From assembly GCA_049792815.1 (NCBI GenBank), contig JBARBG010000105.1, positions 1 through 30,102 on the forward strand: 30,102 nt of DNA, in the 5' to 3' direction. Position 1 is the first letter of the stretch. Every line of letters starts with the position of its first letter. The notes under the pieces are model-generated. The model searched no databases, was not told where the DNA came from, and was given only the letters and a program-made list of their open reading frames with translations. Source of the DNA: DAIDKA01 sp049792815. GTDB taxonomy: Bacteria; Pseudomonadota; Gammaproteobacteria; Steroidobacterales; Steroidobacteraceae. Positions 22,114 through 30,096 of the stretch are shown piece after piece. A program made the position numbers and the translations under genes.

Positions 22114-24321
22114 ATGAATATCCTGAAGCGATTCGAGCGCCGTTCGGCGACCTGGGCTGCGCCATTCCTCGCCGTGATGATGGTACTCACCCTGACCGGC
22201 TCCTCCCAGGCGCCCGCCGGCCCGTCGGTTCTGCCGCCCAACGCCATTGCGCCGACCGACCGGCAGCGCGCGATCGCCCGGCGGGTCGGGTCGATTCTCG
22301 AGGAGGCGCACTACCGCCACGTGCTCATCGACGATCACATGTCCAGTGACATCTTTGATCGCTACATCGAGTCACTGGATGGCCAGCACAGCTACTTCCT
22401 CAGCAGTGACCTGAAGGAATTCGAGCAGTGGCGCTTTCGCTTCGACGACATGATCCACACCGGGGATGTCGAGCCTGGCTTTGCGATCTTCGCCCGCTAT
22501 CAGCAGCGCAATCGCGAACGCATCGCCGCCGCGCTGAAGATGCTCGGTACCGAACCGGACTGGACGGTCGATGAATCGATGGAGTTCGACCGCAAGGATG
22601 CGCCCTGGGCGAGCACCGACGCGCAGCTTGACGAGGTCTGGCGCAAGCGTGTGAAGAATGACGGCCTGTCGCTGCTGCTGACGGGCAAGTCGTGGAAGGA
22701 TGCCGTGGAGATTCTGCGCAAGCGCTACGAGCATGTGCTCAAGCGCGTGGATCAGATCTCCTCGGACGACGTTTTTGAAAACCTCATGAACGCCTATGCG
22801 CGCACCTTCGATCCGCATTCCAACTTTTTCTCGCCGCGGGATTCGGAGGAATACCGCATCCAGATGAGCCTCAACTACGACGGCATCGGCGCCTCACTGC
22901 AGCAGACGGATGATTTCGTGCAGGTCATGAATGTCATCGAGGGTGGTCCCGCCGCGGTCGCCGGCACGCTCAAGCCCAACGACCGGATCACCGGTGTCCA
23001 GCAGGGTGCCGATGCCATGGTCACCGATGTGGTGGGCTGGCGGCTGGATGATGTCGTGCAGCTGATCCGCGGCAAGGCCGGAACGGTGGTGAAGCTGCAG
23101 GTGCTGCCGGCCGGCGCGGCCCCCGGTTCACCGGAGAAAATGCTGGTCTTCACCCGCAACAAGGTCAACCTGGACAACCAGGCGGCCAAGCAGGAGATCC
23201 GCACGGTCACGCGCAATGGCCGCGCCTTGAAGATCGGCGTGATCACCATCCCCAGTTTCTATCAGGACGTGGCGGCGCAGCAGGCCGGAGACCCGAACTA
23301 CCGCAGCACCACGCGCGACGTGCGCCGGCTGCTGGGCGAACTGACCGCTGCCGCAGTCGACGGGGTCGTGCTGGATCTGCGTGACGATGGCGGCGGCTAC
23401 CTGCCCGAAGCCACGGCGCTCACCGGCCTGTTCATCGACAAGGGTCCGGTGGTGCAGCTGAAGGACACCACCGGGCGGGTCGAGGTGCTGGATGATCCGG
23501 ACCCCGGCATCGCCTATTCGGGCCCCCTGTCGGTGCTGGTCAACCGCTACAGCGCCAGCGCCTCGGAGATTTTCGCGGGCGCCCTGCAGGACTATCACCG
23601 CGCCTACGTTCTGGGCCAGCGCACCTTCGGCAAGGGCACCGTGCAGAACCTGATTCCCCTGGACCGCTGGTCGGCCAAGCCCCTGAGCGGGCAGATCACC
23701 GTGACCATCGGCAAGTTCTATCGCGTGACCGGGGAGAGCACCCAGCATCGTGGCGTCGAACCTGACGTACAGCTGCCCTCGGTCATCGACATGAAGGAAG
23801 TCGGTGAGAGCGCACTGGAGGCGGCCCTGCCCTGGGACCGCATTCAGGGCTCACCCTTCAGCGCCTGGCACGACGAACACTCCGTCATTGCCCTGCCCTC
23901 GCTGGTATCCGAGGAAGCCGCCCGCGAGCAGCACGATCCGGACTATCGCTACCTGGTCGATGATGTGGCCGCCCTGAACAAGGTGCGCGCCGAGAAGACC
24001 CTGTCGCTGAATCTCAAGGTGCGCCAGGATCAGCGCACGCAGCTCGACAAGGAGCGCCTGGAGCGCGCCAATCAGCGCCTGATCGCCGAGGGGCAGCCGC
24101 CGCTGAAGACGGTGGAGGAACTGGACGGGGGTGAGAGCTCCGCTGACACCGCTGACACGGGCAAACGCAATCCGCGCAACGGGCCGCCGAACCCTGCGAC
24201 CACGCCGCCGGATCTGGTATTGAACGAGGCGACGCAGGTCATGGCGGACATACTGCTCGGCAGCACGCCCAATCAGCGCCTGCTCATCGCAGCCCCGGCA
24301 CAGCAGACCGTCAAGCGCTGA
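22114..24321 (+). CDS. prc: Carboxy-terminal (tail-specific) protease Prc
   Basis: A periplasmic S41A serine protease that trims C-termini and degrades envelope proteins, in Gammaproteobacteria including cell-wall hydrolases delivered by the adaptor NlpI. The 735 residues have an N-terminal signal or anchor (about 14-32), then the Prc N-domain with YIESLDGQHSYFL. A PDZ domain (about 245-340) follows. The catalytic core has S482 in YSASASEIFAG and K507 in RTFGKGTVQN, spaced 25 residues as in E. coli (S452/K477). A charged C-terminal domain with a likely coiled coil (about 600-680) closes the protein. AAGGAG lies 14 nt before the ATG, rather far. It is monocistronic and its 3' end faces the coiled-coil gene. 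Confidence 0.95.
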   Translation: MNILKRFERRSATWAAPFLAVMMVLTLTGSSQAPAGPSVLPPNAIAPTDRQRAIARRVGSILEEAHYRHVLIDDHMSSDIFDRYIESLDGQHSYFLSSDLKEFEQWRFRFDDMIHTGDVEPGFAIFARYQQRNRERIAAALKMLGTEPDWTVDESMEFDRKDAPWASTDAQLDEVWRKRVKNDGLSLLLTGKSWKDAVEILRKRYEHVLKRVDQISSDDVFENLMNAYARTFDPHSNFFSPRDSEEYRIQMSLNYDGIGASLQQTDDFVQVMNVIEGGPAAVAGTLKPNDRITGVQQGADAMVTDVVGWRLDDVVQLIRGKAGTVVKLQVLPAGAAPGSPEKMLVFTRNKVNLDNQAAKQEIRTVTRNGRALKIGVITIPSFYQDVAAQQAGDPNYRSTTRDVRRLLGELTAAAVDGVVLDLRDDGGGYLPEATALTGLFIDKGPVVQLKDTTGRVEVLDDPDPGIAYSGPLSVLVNRYSASASEIFAGALQDYHRAYVLGQRTFGKGTVQNLIPLDRWSAKPLSGQITVTIGKFYRVTGESTQHRGVEPDVQLPSVIDMKEVGESALEAALPWDRIQGSPFSAWHDEHSVIALPSLVSEEAAREQHDPDYRYLVDDVAALNKVRAEKTLSLNLKVRQDQRTQLDKERLERANQRLIAEGQPPLKTVEELDGGESSADTADTGKRNPRNGPPNPATTPPDLVLNEATQVMADILLGSTPNQRLLIAAPAQQTVKR

Positions 24322-24343
24322 AGCGGCGCGGATCCGTCAGCGC
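24315..24343. terminator. Possible bidirectional hairpin between prc and the convergent gene
   Basis: GCGCTGA (24315-24321) and TCAGCGC (24337-24343) are perfect inverted 7-bp copies with a 15-nt GC-rich loop, and each arm contains one of the two facing stop codons. No T-run follows on either strand, so an intrinsic terminator is not assured. Part of the match is forced by both genes ending in CGC TGA. Confidence 0.25.
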
Positions 24344-25401
24344 AGCAGCACGCGGAACAGGTCCCAGGTGTCTTCGCTGAGCACATTGGGCATGCGGATC
24401 GCCGCCTGGGCCCCCAGCGGCGCGCCGGCCAGCACATCCGCCTCACCCAGTGAGACCGATTCGGGCGTCGGCGAGGTATCCAGGGCGTCGCGGTAACGGG
24501 CGCTGGTGCGCATGCTGTCGCTGCGTGCCTTCACATCCTGCGCCACGTTGACCTTGCTCTCCAGAACGATGCGCGCGCGCGCGATCAGGGCAATCAGCGC
24601 TTCGCATTCCGGCCGGCCACCATAGGCATCCACCGGTTCGCGCCGGCCGACGGCCTCCTTGGCGAGGCTCATCAGTGAAGTATCCGCCAGGCGCAGGCAC
24701 AGCACTTCGGCGTAGGCGATCGCCGCGGTGTTGATGGCGCGGCGTGCATCGAGTGACAGGCCGGGAAACTCCGGCGGCTGCTCAGCCTCAAGGGCCGCCA
24801 TCCCGCTGCGTGCCTCCTGCAGCTGCGTGGTCGCCAGCTCCAGCGCGCTGCCCGCGCCCACCAGCCGGTGATCCAGATCGCGGCGCTTGAAGTAATGCCA
24901 GAAGCGCGTGAGCTGCGCGCGTCGTGTCGCGAGCTCGGCCACGAACTGCTGCGCATCGTTGAACTGGGTCTGCGCGGTACGCAAGGCGGTCTCGCCGGCC
25001 TGACGCCGTGCGAACTGCGTGCGATTGAATTCGACAAACACGGCGCGTCGCTCACGCTCTTCCTGCTGGGCCGACAGTTCCTGCGTGAATTGCTCCAGGA
25101 TCTCCCGGCCCCGCTGCCACATGGCCCGCAGCTGGTAGAACACCAGCGCCGGGTATGCGGTCTCCGTGAGCCCCAGGCGCGTTTCCAGTGAACCGAGCAT
25201 TTCCTGGACGCGCGCGGTCGCGCCTTCCTGCTGCTTGATGCGGTCCTGCAGGCGATAGACCTCCGCCTGCAGCTCGCCATAGGCTTTCTTCAGTTCCGCA
25301 CGGTTGCGGAACAGGGTGAGGACGCGATCATCGTCCTCGGGATCTTCCGCGGTCTTGGGGTTGGCCCGGATCAGGCGAGTGAATTGTTCAAGCGTTTTCA
25401 T
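24337..25401 (-). CDS. Hypothetical coiled-coil protein
   Basis: A 354-residue soluble protein that I cannot place in a family. It has no signal peptide or membrane helix. Residues about 30-210 are rich in Glu, Gln, Arg and Ala with heptad-like spacing (for example RAELKKAYGELQ and RLQDRIKQQEG), suggesting a long coiled coil interrupted near LTETAYPALVFYQLRAMW. The C-terminal 150 residues look globular and helical and end DTWDLFRVLLR. ATG 25401 (MKTLEQF) is chosen; the frame is open to 25428. It is probably co-transcribed with the DUF1249 gene 39 bp upstream. A structural or scaffold role is possible, but nothing in the sequence shows it. Confidence 0.75.
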   Translation of the reverse strand: MKTLEQFTRLIRANPKTAEDPEDDDRVLTLFRNRAELKKAYGELQAEVYRLQDRIKQQEGATARVQEMLGSLETRLGLTETAYPALVFYQLRAMWQRGREILEQFTQELSAQQEERERRAVFVEFNRTQFARRQAGETALRTAQTQFNDAQQFVAELATRRAQLTRFWHYFKRRDLDHRLVGAGSALELATTQLQEARSGMAALEAEQPPEFPGLSLDARRAINTAAIAYAEVLCLRLADTSLMSLAKEAVGRREPVDAYGGRPECEALIALIARARIVLESKVNVAQDVKARSDSMRTSARYRDALDTSPTPESVSLGEADVLAGAPLGAQAAIRMPNVLSEDTWDLFRVLLR

Positions 25402-25440
25402 GTGTGGCGGCTGAAGACCGGCGGCCACACCGGGCCACCT

Positions 25441-25911
25441 TCAGGTGTACCCCGCCGCCGCCGGAGCAAAGCGGTGCCCCCGCTCCACGCAGTATTCCAG
25501 CCACTTGTTTAGCATGATGTTCCGGGCCCAACGCTGATCCAGTTCACAGGCCACCGTATTGCGCAGCGCCCGCAGCGCCGCGTGCTCGTGGGTCTGGGCC
25601 CATTCCTGGGCCTCCACCAGCCGGGCATCATGGTAGACCCTTACGCCCATGTCGGGGAAGCGCCGGGTGGCCTCCTGGTCGGGGATCAGATAGGTGAGGT
25701 TCAGGGTCGTCGTGTACGGGGAGCGCTCCACCACCGCGAGCAGCAGGTCACAATCCCCGGCGATCCGGGACTGATATTCGCCCTGCATGCGGGCAATATT
25801 CGCCGCCAGCCACCCGAGGCGGATGTAGTTGCTTTCATACAGGCTCATCAGCGCGACGAAACTGCGAGGTGTCGCGCGCCAGGAGACTGCAGTCTGGGCG
25901 TCATTGAGCAT
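25441..25911 (-). CDS. DUF1249 (YqiB-like) protein
   Basis: The 156-residue cytoplasmic protein resembles E. coli YqiB along its length. It has an N-terminal YESNYIRL helix, a YTTTLNLTYLI strand in place of the YTTLVTIEQ region, the signature MGVRVYHDARLVEAQ, and the C-terminal NKWLEYCVERGH. The function of the family is unknown. I chose ATG 25911, with CAGG just upstream; an in-frame GTG at 25929 would add six residues. It lies 47 bp downstream of orn and upstream of the coiled-coil gene on the same strand. Confidence 0.85.
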   Translation of the reverse strand: MLNDAQTAVSWRATPRSFVALMSLYESNYIRLGWLAANIARMQGEYQSRIAGDCDLLLAVVERSPYTTTLNLTYLIPDQEATRRFPDMGVRVYHDARLVEAQEWAQTHEHAALRALRNTVACELDQRWARNIMLNKWLEYCVERGHRFAPAAAGYT

Positions 25912-25925
25912 CACCTGACTATATC

Positions 25926-25943
25926 GCACGTTCGTCCACGTGC
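25926..25943. repeat. Inverted repeat GCACGT-N6-ACGTGC between orn and the DUF1249 gene
   Basis: Perfect 6-bp arms sit in the 47-bp gap after the orn stop. In the minus-strand message this forms a short stem-loop, with no T-run, about 15 nt before the DUF1249 start. It may be an mRNA processing or stability element, or an operator. Confidence 0.3.
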
Positions 25944-25958
25944 AACCCGTGCATTACG

Positions 25959-26543
25959 TCAGGATTGTGAAGAATTTGCGCTGGCGCTCGCGCCGCGCGC
26001 GCTCGGCGCCAGCAAGTGCGCGCGATAGTGCTGCAGTTCGCGGATGGACTCGCGGATGTCTGCTAGCGCAAGATGGGCACCCTGCTTCATGAAACCCTCA
26101 GCGACCTGGGGCGCCCAGCGACGCGCGAGTTCCTTGAGCGTGCTGACATCAAGATTACGGTAGTGGAAGAATTTCTCAAGCCGTGGCATGTGACGTGCAA
26201 GGAAACGGCGGTCCTGGCAGATGCTGTTGCCGCACATCGGCGAGGCGCCGGCCGGCACCCAGCTGGCCAGGAAGTCCAGGGTGTGCTGTTCGGCCGTGGC
26301 GACACTGATTTGGCTGGCGCGCACCCTTGCGGCCAGGCCCGATGAGCCGTGCTGGCGCTGATTCCACTCATCCATGCGCGCCAGCGCGCTTTCCGGCTGA
26401 TGGACCGCGATGGCCGGGCCCTCCGCCAGGACCTTGAGTTCCTTGTCGGTGACGATGGTCGCAAGCTCGATGATGTCGTCGGTCTCGGGCACGAGGCCGG
26501 TCATCTCCAGATCGATCCAGATCAGGTTTTCAGCGTTTGACAT
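25959..26543 (-). CDS. orn: Oligoribonuclease
   Basis: A 3'-5' exonuclease that degrades dinucleotides left by RNA decay and from cyclic-di-GMP breakdown; it is usually essential. The 194 residues contain the full DEDDh set: D11 and E13 in WIDLEMTGL, D111 in SICQDRRF, H157 and D162 in GAHLALADIRESI. ATG 26543 gives the family N-terminus; the frame runs on to 26591 but would overlap the rsgA start. It is divergent from rsgA with only 25 bp between the starts, the same pairing as in E. coli. The last 15 or so residues (Ala/Ser-rich) are extra to the family. Confidence 0.97.
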   Translation of the reverse strand: MSNAENLIWIDLEMTGLVPETDDIIELATIVTDKELKVLAEGPAIAVHQPESALARMDEWNQRQHGSSGLAARVRASQISVATAEQHTLDFLASWVPAGASPMCGNSICQDRRFLARHMPRLEKFFHYRNLDVSTLKELARRWAPQVAEGFMKQGAHLALADIRESIRELQHYRAHLLAPSARGASASANSSQS

Positions 26544-26568
26544 GGCGAACCGGCATTCTATCTGACCC

Positions 26569-27456
26569 ATGAGCTTTACCGCACGCATCATCGCCGCCTA
26601 TGGCCGCCACCTCGTGGTGCGCGACGCGCAGGGACATGAGCGGGCGGCGCGACCCTTTGGGCGCAAGCTGCAGGTGGTATGCGGGGACCAGGTGACCTGC
26701 GAGCTTGCGCACGATGAGGCGCATGTCACCGAGGTTCTGGCCCGCGACAGCTGTCTGTACCGCACCAACCTGCGTGCCGCCGAGGAGCCGGTCGTCGCCA
26801 ACCTCACCTTGATGCTGGTGACGCTGGCGCCGCTGCCGGTTCCGGACCTGTTCGTGATTGATCGCTACCTCGCCGCCGCCGCGTCGGCCGGAATCCGCGC
26901 CACACTCGTGCTCAACAAATGCGAGCTGGCCTGGCCGCCCGAACTTGCCGCGGAGCTTGCGGCCTACAACCGGGTCGGTTACACCCATCTTCCGGTGTCC
27001 GTGAAAACCGATGCCGGCATGGCGTCGCTGCGGGCGGCCTGTGCCGGCGACATCGCGGCCTTCGTCGGTCAGTCCGGTGTGGGTAAATCCTCACTGATCA
27101 GCCGCCTGGTGCCTGCGGCGGACATCCGCACCGGCGAGCTGGTGCTGAAGACTCAGGAGGGCACGCATACCACCACCGCGTCCCACCTGTATGACCTCGA
27201 AGGGGGCGGTCACCTCATCGACTCACCCGGCGTGCGCGACTTCGCACCGGCCCTGTCGCGGCTCGAGCCCACGTCGCTGGGATTTCTGGAAGTGGCGCAG
27301 CGCGCGCCTCAATGCAGGTTTGATGACTGCCGGCACCTGAAGGAACCGGCCTGCGCGGTGCGCGCGGCCAGTGAGTCCGGGGAGATCAGCGCGCGCCGCT
27401 ACGAAAGCTACCGGCGGTTGCGACGCCTGTTTGAAACGCTGGGAGCGCGCCGCTAA
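26569..27456 (+). CDS. rsgA: Ribosome small-subunit-dependent GTPase A
   Basis: A circularly permuted GTPase that acts late in 30S subunit maturation. The 295 residues have an N-terminal OB domain (about 1-75). The GTPase motifs follow in permuted order: G4 NKCEL (116-120), G1 GQSGVGKSS (167-175), G2 around TTTASHL and G3 DSPG (218-221). The C-terminal zinc domain uses C249, C254, H256 and C262. The G4 motif has Glu where NKxD is usual, which may loosen guanine recognition or be a tolerated variant. The stop overlaps the convergent recR stop by 4 bp. Confidence 0.96.
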   Translation: MSFTARIIAAYGRHLVVRDAQGHERAARPFGRKLQVVCGDQVTCELAHDEAHVTEVLARDSCLYRTNLRAAEEPVVANLTLMLVTLAPLPVPDLFVIDRYLAAAASAGIRATLVLNKCELAWPPELAAELAAYNRVGYTHLPVSVKTDAGMASLRAACAGDIAAFVGQSGVGKSSLISRLVPAADIRTGELVLKTQEGTHTTTASHLYDLEGGGHLIDSPGVRDFAPALSRLEPTSLGFLEVAQRAPQCRFDDCRHLKEPACAVRAASESGEISARRYESYRRLRRLFETLGARR

Positions 27457-28052
27457 CCCATCAGCTGGCGTCCCACCAGCGCATGCGCCAGCGTGCCGCC
27501 ATCCACGTATTCAAGTTCCCCGCCCATCGGCACGCCGTGCGCGATGCGCGTCGCCCGGATGTCCCGCGACAGCGCAAGTTCACGCAGATAGTGCGCCGTC
27601 GCCTCGCCTTCCACCGTTGGATTGGTGGCGAGAATGAGTTCCTGCACCACCCCTTCGGCCAACAGCGCCTGAAGCTCGCGCGCGCCGAGCTCATCCGGGC
27701 CCACCCCGTCAAGGGGCGAAAGATGTCCCATCAGCACGAAGTAGTAGCCGCGATAGCTGCCCGAGAGTTCCACGGCCACGACATCCGCGGGTGACTCCAC
27801 CACACACAGCAGGGTGCGGTCGCGCTGCGGGGCCGCGCAGATTGAGCACAGCTCATCATCGGTGAGCATGCGGCAGCGCCGGCAGCGCTGCACCGAATCC
27901 AGCGCCGCACCCAGTGCCTGAACCAGCGCGCGGGCGCCGGGACGACCCTCCTGAAGCAGGTGGAAGGCCATGCGCTGCGCGGTCTTCGGCCCCACGCCCG
28001 GCAGCGCGCGCAGCGCCTCGATCAGCTTGAGAAGATTTCGCGAGTGCTTCAT
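27453..28052 (-). CDS. recR: Recombination protein RecR
   Basis: It acts with RecO (and RecF) to load RecA on gapped DNA. The 199 residues comprise an N-terminal helix-hairpin-helix (LPGVGPKTAQR, 17-27), a C4 zinc finger (C57, C60, C69, C72), and a Toprim domain (about 80-175) with VVESPADV and the acidic residues. A C-terminal Walker-B-like strand follows. The ATG directly follows the ybaB stop codon, so the two are translated together. The dnaX-ybaB-recR order is a widely conserved bacterial operon. Confidence 0.97.
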   Translation of the reverse strand: MKHSRNLLKLIEALRALPGVGPKTAQRMAFHLLQEGRPGARALVQALGAALDSVQRCRRCRMLTDDELCSICAAPQRDRTLLCVVESPADVVAVELSGSYRGYYFVLMGHLSPLDGVGPDELGARELQALLAEGVVQELILATNPTVEGEATAHYLRELALSRDIRATRIAHGVPMGGELEYVDGGTLAHALVGRQLMG

Positions 28053-28376
28053 CTAAAAGGGCAGTTTCACACCCGGCGGCAACTGCATGCCGGCGGTGAC
28101 GGCGGCCATCATTTCCTGGGTGCGCACCTCGACCTTGTGGGCTGCGTCGTTGAAGGCAGCAACCAGCAGGTCCTCGAGCATCTCGCGATCCTCGGAGGCC
28201 ACCGCCGGCTCGATCTGGACGCGCTTGACCTGGTGTCGACCGCTGAGGGTCACCTTGACCATGCCGCCGCCGGACTCGCCCACCACTTCGATGTTCTGCA
28301 CTTCGGCCTGGGCCTTCTGCATGCGTTCCTGCATGACCTGGGCCTGCTTCATCAGATTGCCGATATTGCCGCGCAT
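28053..28376 (-). CDS. ybaB: YbaB/EbfC-family nucleoid-associated protein
   Basis: A small dimeric DNA-binding protein of the nucleoid. The 107 residues match E. coli EbfC almost throughout. They include NLMKQAQVMQERMQKAQAEV at 7-26, GESGGGMVKVT, the acidic SEDREMLEDLLVAAFNDA helix, and the ending GMQLPPGVKLPF. ATG 28376 keeps the family N-terminal NxGNLMKQ. AGGAG lies 13 nt upstream, a long spacing. It lies 30 bp after dnaX and immediately before recR. Confidence 0.96.
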   Translation of the reverse strand: MRGNIGNLMKQAQVMQERMQKAQAEVQNIEVVGESGGGMVKVTLSGRHQVKRVQIEPAVASEDREMLEDLLVAAFNDAAHKVEVRTQEMMAAVTAGMQLPPGVKLPF

Positions 28377-28406
28377 GAGTTTGCCAATGCTCCTGAAGTT
28401 GGGCGA

Positions 28407-29960
28407 CTAGTTGTCGCCACGGTTGGGTCGGATCGTATCCGGTAACACGGTTGCGCCAAAGCGCTCCTGCAGCGCCTTCACCGTAGGGTCTTCGCCGAAG
28501 GCCTGGCGGGCCGCCACCAGGGCGGCATGCCCCGCGCGCTCCTGGACCTGGGCCGGGGTCTGCACGGCCGCGTCGGCCACGAACTCCAGACGCACCGGCG
28601 CCCCGAAATAGGCGCCCAGGGCCTGCTGCAGCTTGCTCTCAATGGCGGCTGTCCTGGCGGCCTGAAAACGCGGATCCAGCGCCAGCCGGACGGTGCCATC
28701 GCGCTGGCCGACGAATTGGCAGTTCAGCGCCAGGGAGCGCACCAGGCCACTCAAACCCATCTCGCCCACCATGGCCGTCCAATCCCCGCTGGGCGCTGCC
28801 GCTGCGCCGGAGGGTGCAGCCGCGGCGGCTTTGGCCGCCTGGGCGCCACCGCCCGGCGACGCGGTCAGGGTCGAATCGGCATAGCGAAAGCCGAGCATGC
28901 GCAGCAGCGTCATCTCGAAGCCCGCCCGCGGATCGGGCGCCAGATGCAGGTCGCGCCGGCCGATGATGGCGCACTGGTAGTACAGCTGGATGTCATCGGG
29001 CCGGATCCCCTGGGCCAGTTGCCGCAGCAGGGTCAGTTCGTATAGCTCGTCCGCGTCGTAATCGGGCACGGCCTGGACCAGGGCCACACGCACCAGCAGG
29101 CCCGCGAACTCATCCAGCAGCTGGGCATGATCGGGCGCCCACTGTTCAAGTTCCCGGACCCAGCCCATGACGCTCGCCGCCTGGGCCTCGATCATCAGCT
29201 GGGCGAGTTTCACGACGTGGTCGCGCGCCACGGTGCCGAGCATTTCACGAACCTGCGCCTCCGCAACGCTGCCGCCGCCGAAGGCAATGACCTGATCAAG
29301 CAGCGACAGCCCGTCGCGCATGCTGCCGTCGGCGGCCTGCGCCAGAAGCCGCAGCCCGGCGGGCTCGAATCCAATGCCCTCCAGTTCCAGGATGTGCTGC
29401 AGGCGGGCGGCGATCAGCGCAACCGGCAGGCGCTTCAAATTGAACTGCAGGCAGCGCGACAGCACGGTCGCGGGCAGTTTCTGCGGATCGGTCGTGGCCA
29501 GCAGGAACTTCACCCGCGGCGGGGGTTCCTCCAGGGTCTTCAGCAGCGCGTTGAAGGAGTGCGTGGAAAGCATGTGCACCTCGTCGATGAGGTACACCTT
29601 GTAGCGACCCTGGGTCGGCGCGTACTGGACGTTATCGAGCAGCTCGCGGGTGTCGTCGACTTTGGTGCGCGAGGCGGCGTCGACCTCGATCAGGTCCACG
29701 AAGCGCCCCTCGTCAATGGCCACGCAGCTCGGGCACACGCCGCACGGCTCGGCGGCGACCCCGCGGTCGCAGTTCAGGCACTTCGCCAGGATGCGCGCGA
29801 TGGTGGTCTTGCCCACCCCGCGCGTGCCGGTGAACAAAAAGGCGTGATGGACACGATCGGCGTCCAGGGCATGAGTGAGCGCACGGCGGACATGCTCCTG
29901 TCCGACCATGTCGGCGAAGCGCCGCGGCCGCCACTTGCGAGCCAACGCTACATAAGCCAC
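28407..29960 (-). CDS. dnaX: DNA polymerase III subunit gamma/tau
   Basis: The ATPase of the clamp-loader complex. The 517 residues start MAYVALARKWRP, with Walker A GTRGVGKTT (45-53), a zinc site (C64, C73, C76, C79), the DEVH box (127-130) and the sensor SRCLQFNLK (about 168). Domain III runs to about 365. After a short Ala/Gly/Pro linker, a tau-specific C-terminal region of about 120 residues is present but shorter than in E. coli (643 residues in all). The start is GTG 29960, with AAGGG 6 nt upstream. I see no A-rich slippery sequence, so a frameshifted gamma form is not predicted. It begins 23 nt after the ffs RNA on the same strand. Confidence 0.96.
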   Translation of the reverse strand: MAYVALARKWRPRRFADMVGQEHVRRALTHALDADRVHHAFLFTGTRGVGKTTIARILAKCLNCDRGVAAEPCGVCPSCVAIDEGRFVDLIEVDAASRTKVDDTRELLDNVQYAPTQGRYKVYLIDEVHMLSTHSFNALLKTLEEPPPRVKFLLATTDPQKLPATVLSRCLQFNLKRLPVALIAARLQHILELEGIGFEPAGLRLLAQAADGSMRDGLSLLDQVIAFGGGSVAEAQVREMLGTVARDHVVKLAQLMIEAQAASVMGWVRELEQWAPDHAQLLDEFAGLLVRVALVQAVPDYDADELYELTLLRQLAQGIRPDDIQLYYQCAIIGRRDLHLAPDPRAGFEMTLLRMLGFRYADSTLTASPGGGAQAAKAAAAAPSGAAAAPSGDWTAMVGEMGLSGLVRSLALNCQFVGQRDGTVRLALDPRFQAARTAAIESKLQQALGAYFGAPVRLEFVADAAVQTPAQVQERAGHAALVAARQAFGEDPTVKALQERFGATVLPDTIRPNRGDN

Positions 29961-29983
29961 AGCCTACCCTTCATGCATTTGGA

Positions 29984-30096
29984 GGTGATCCGCACCAGCT
30001 TGGATTCCGGCACCCGACATCGCCGCTGCCGCTGCTCCCTTCCGGGCCTGACGGGATTCACGACTGGTCGTCGCGGAGTAGCCGATGCGGACCACC
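29984..30096 (-). ncRNA. ffs: Signal recognition particle RNA (bacterial 4.5S)
   Basis: On the minus strand the conserved apical stem CAGGCCCGGAAGGGAGCAGC occurs near 30050-30031, with the GGAA tetraloop and the asymmetric loop that bind Ffh. The ends pair: GGTGGTCCGCA at 30096-30086 with TGCGGATCACC at 29994-29984, one G-U pair included. That gives a 113-nt hairpin, close to the 114 nt of E. coli 4.5S RNA. No T-run follows the 3' end, so the RNA is probably processed from a transcript running into dnaX or ended by another mechanism. The promoter lies beyond the window edge. Confidence 0.95.

Noticed and set aside
28790..28860. Repetitive Ala/Pro/Gly codons in dnaX as a DNA repeat
   Set aside because: This is the low-complexity linker between the ATPase part and the tau tail; the DNA copies are not regular tandem units.
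28407..28900. Programmed frameshift in dnaX giving a gamma subunit
   Set aside because: No A-rich slippery heptamer is visible in the region where E. coli shifts.
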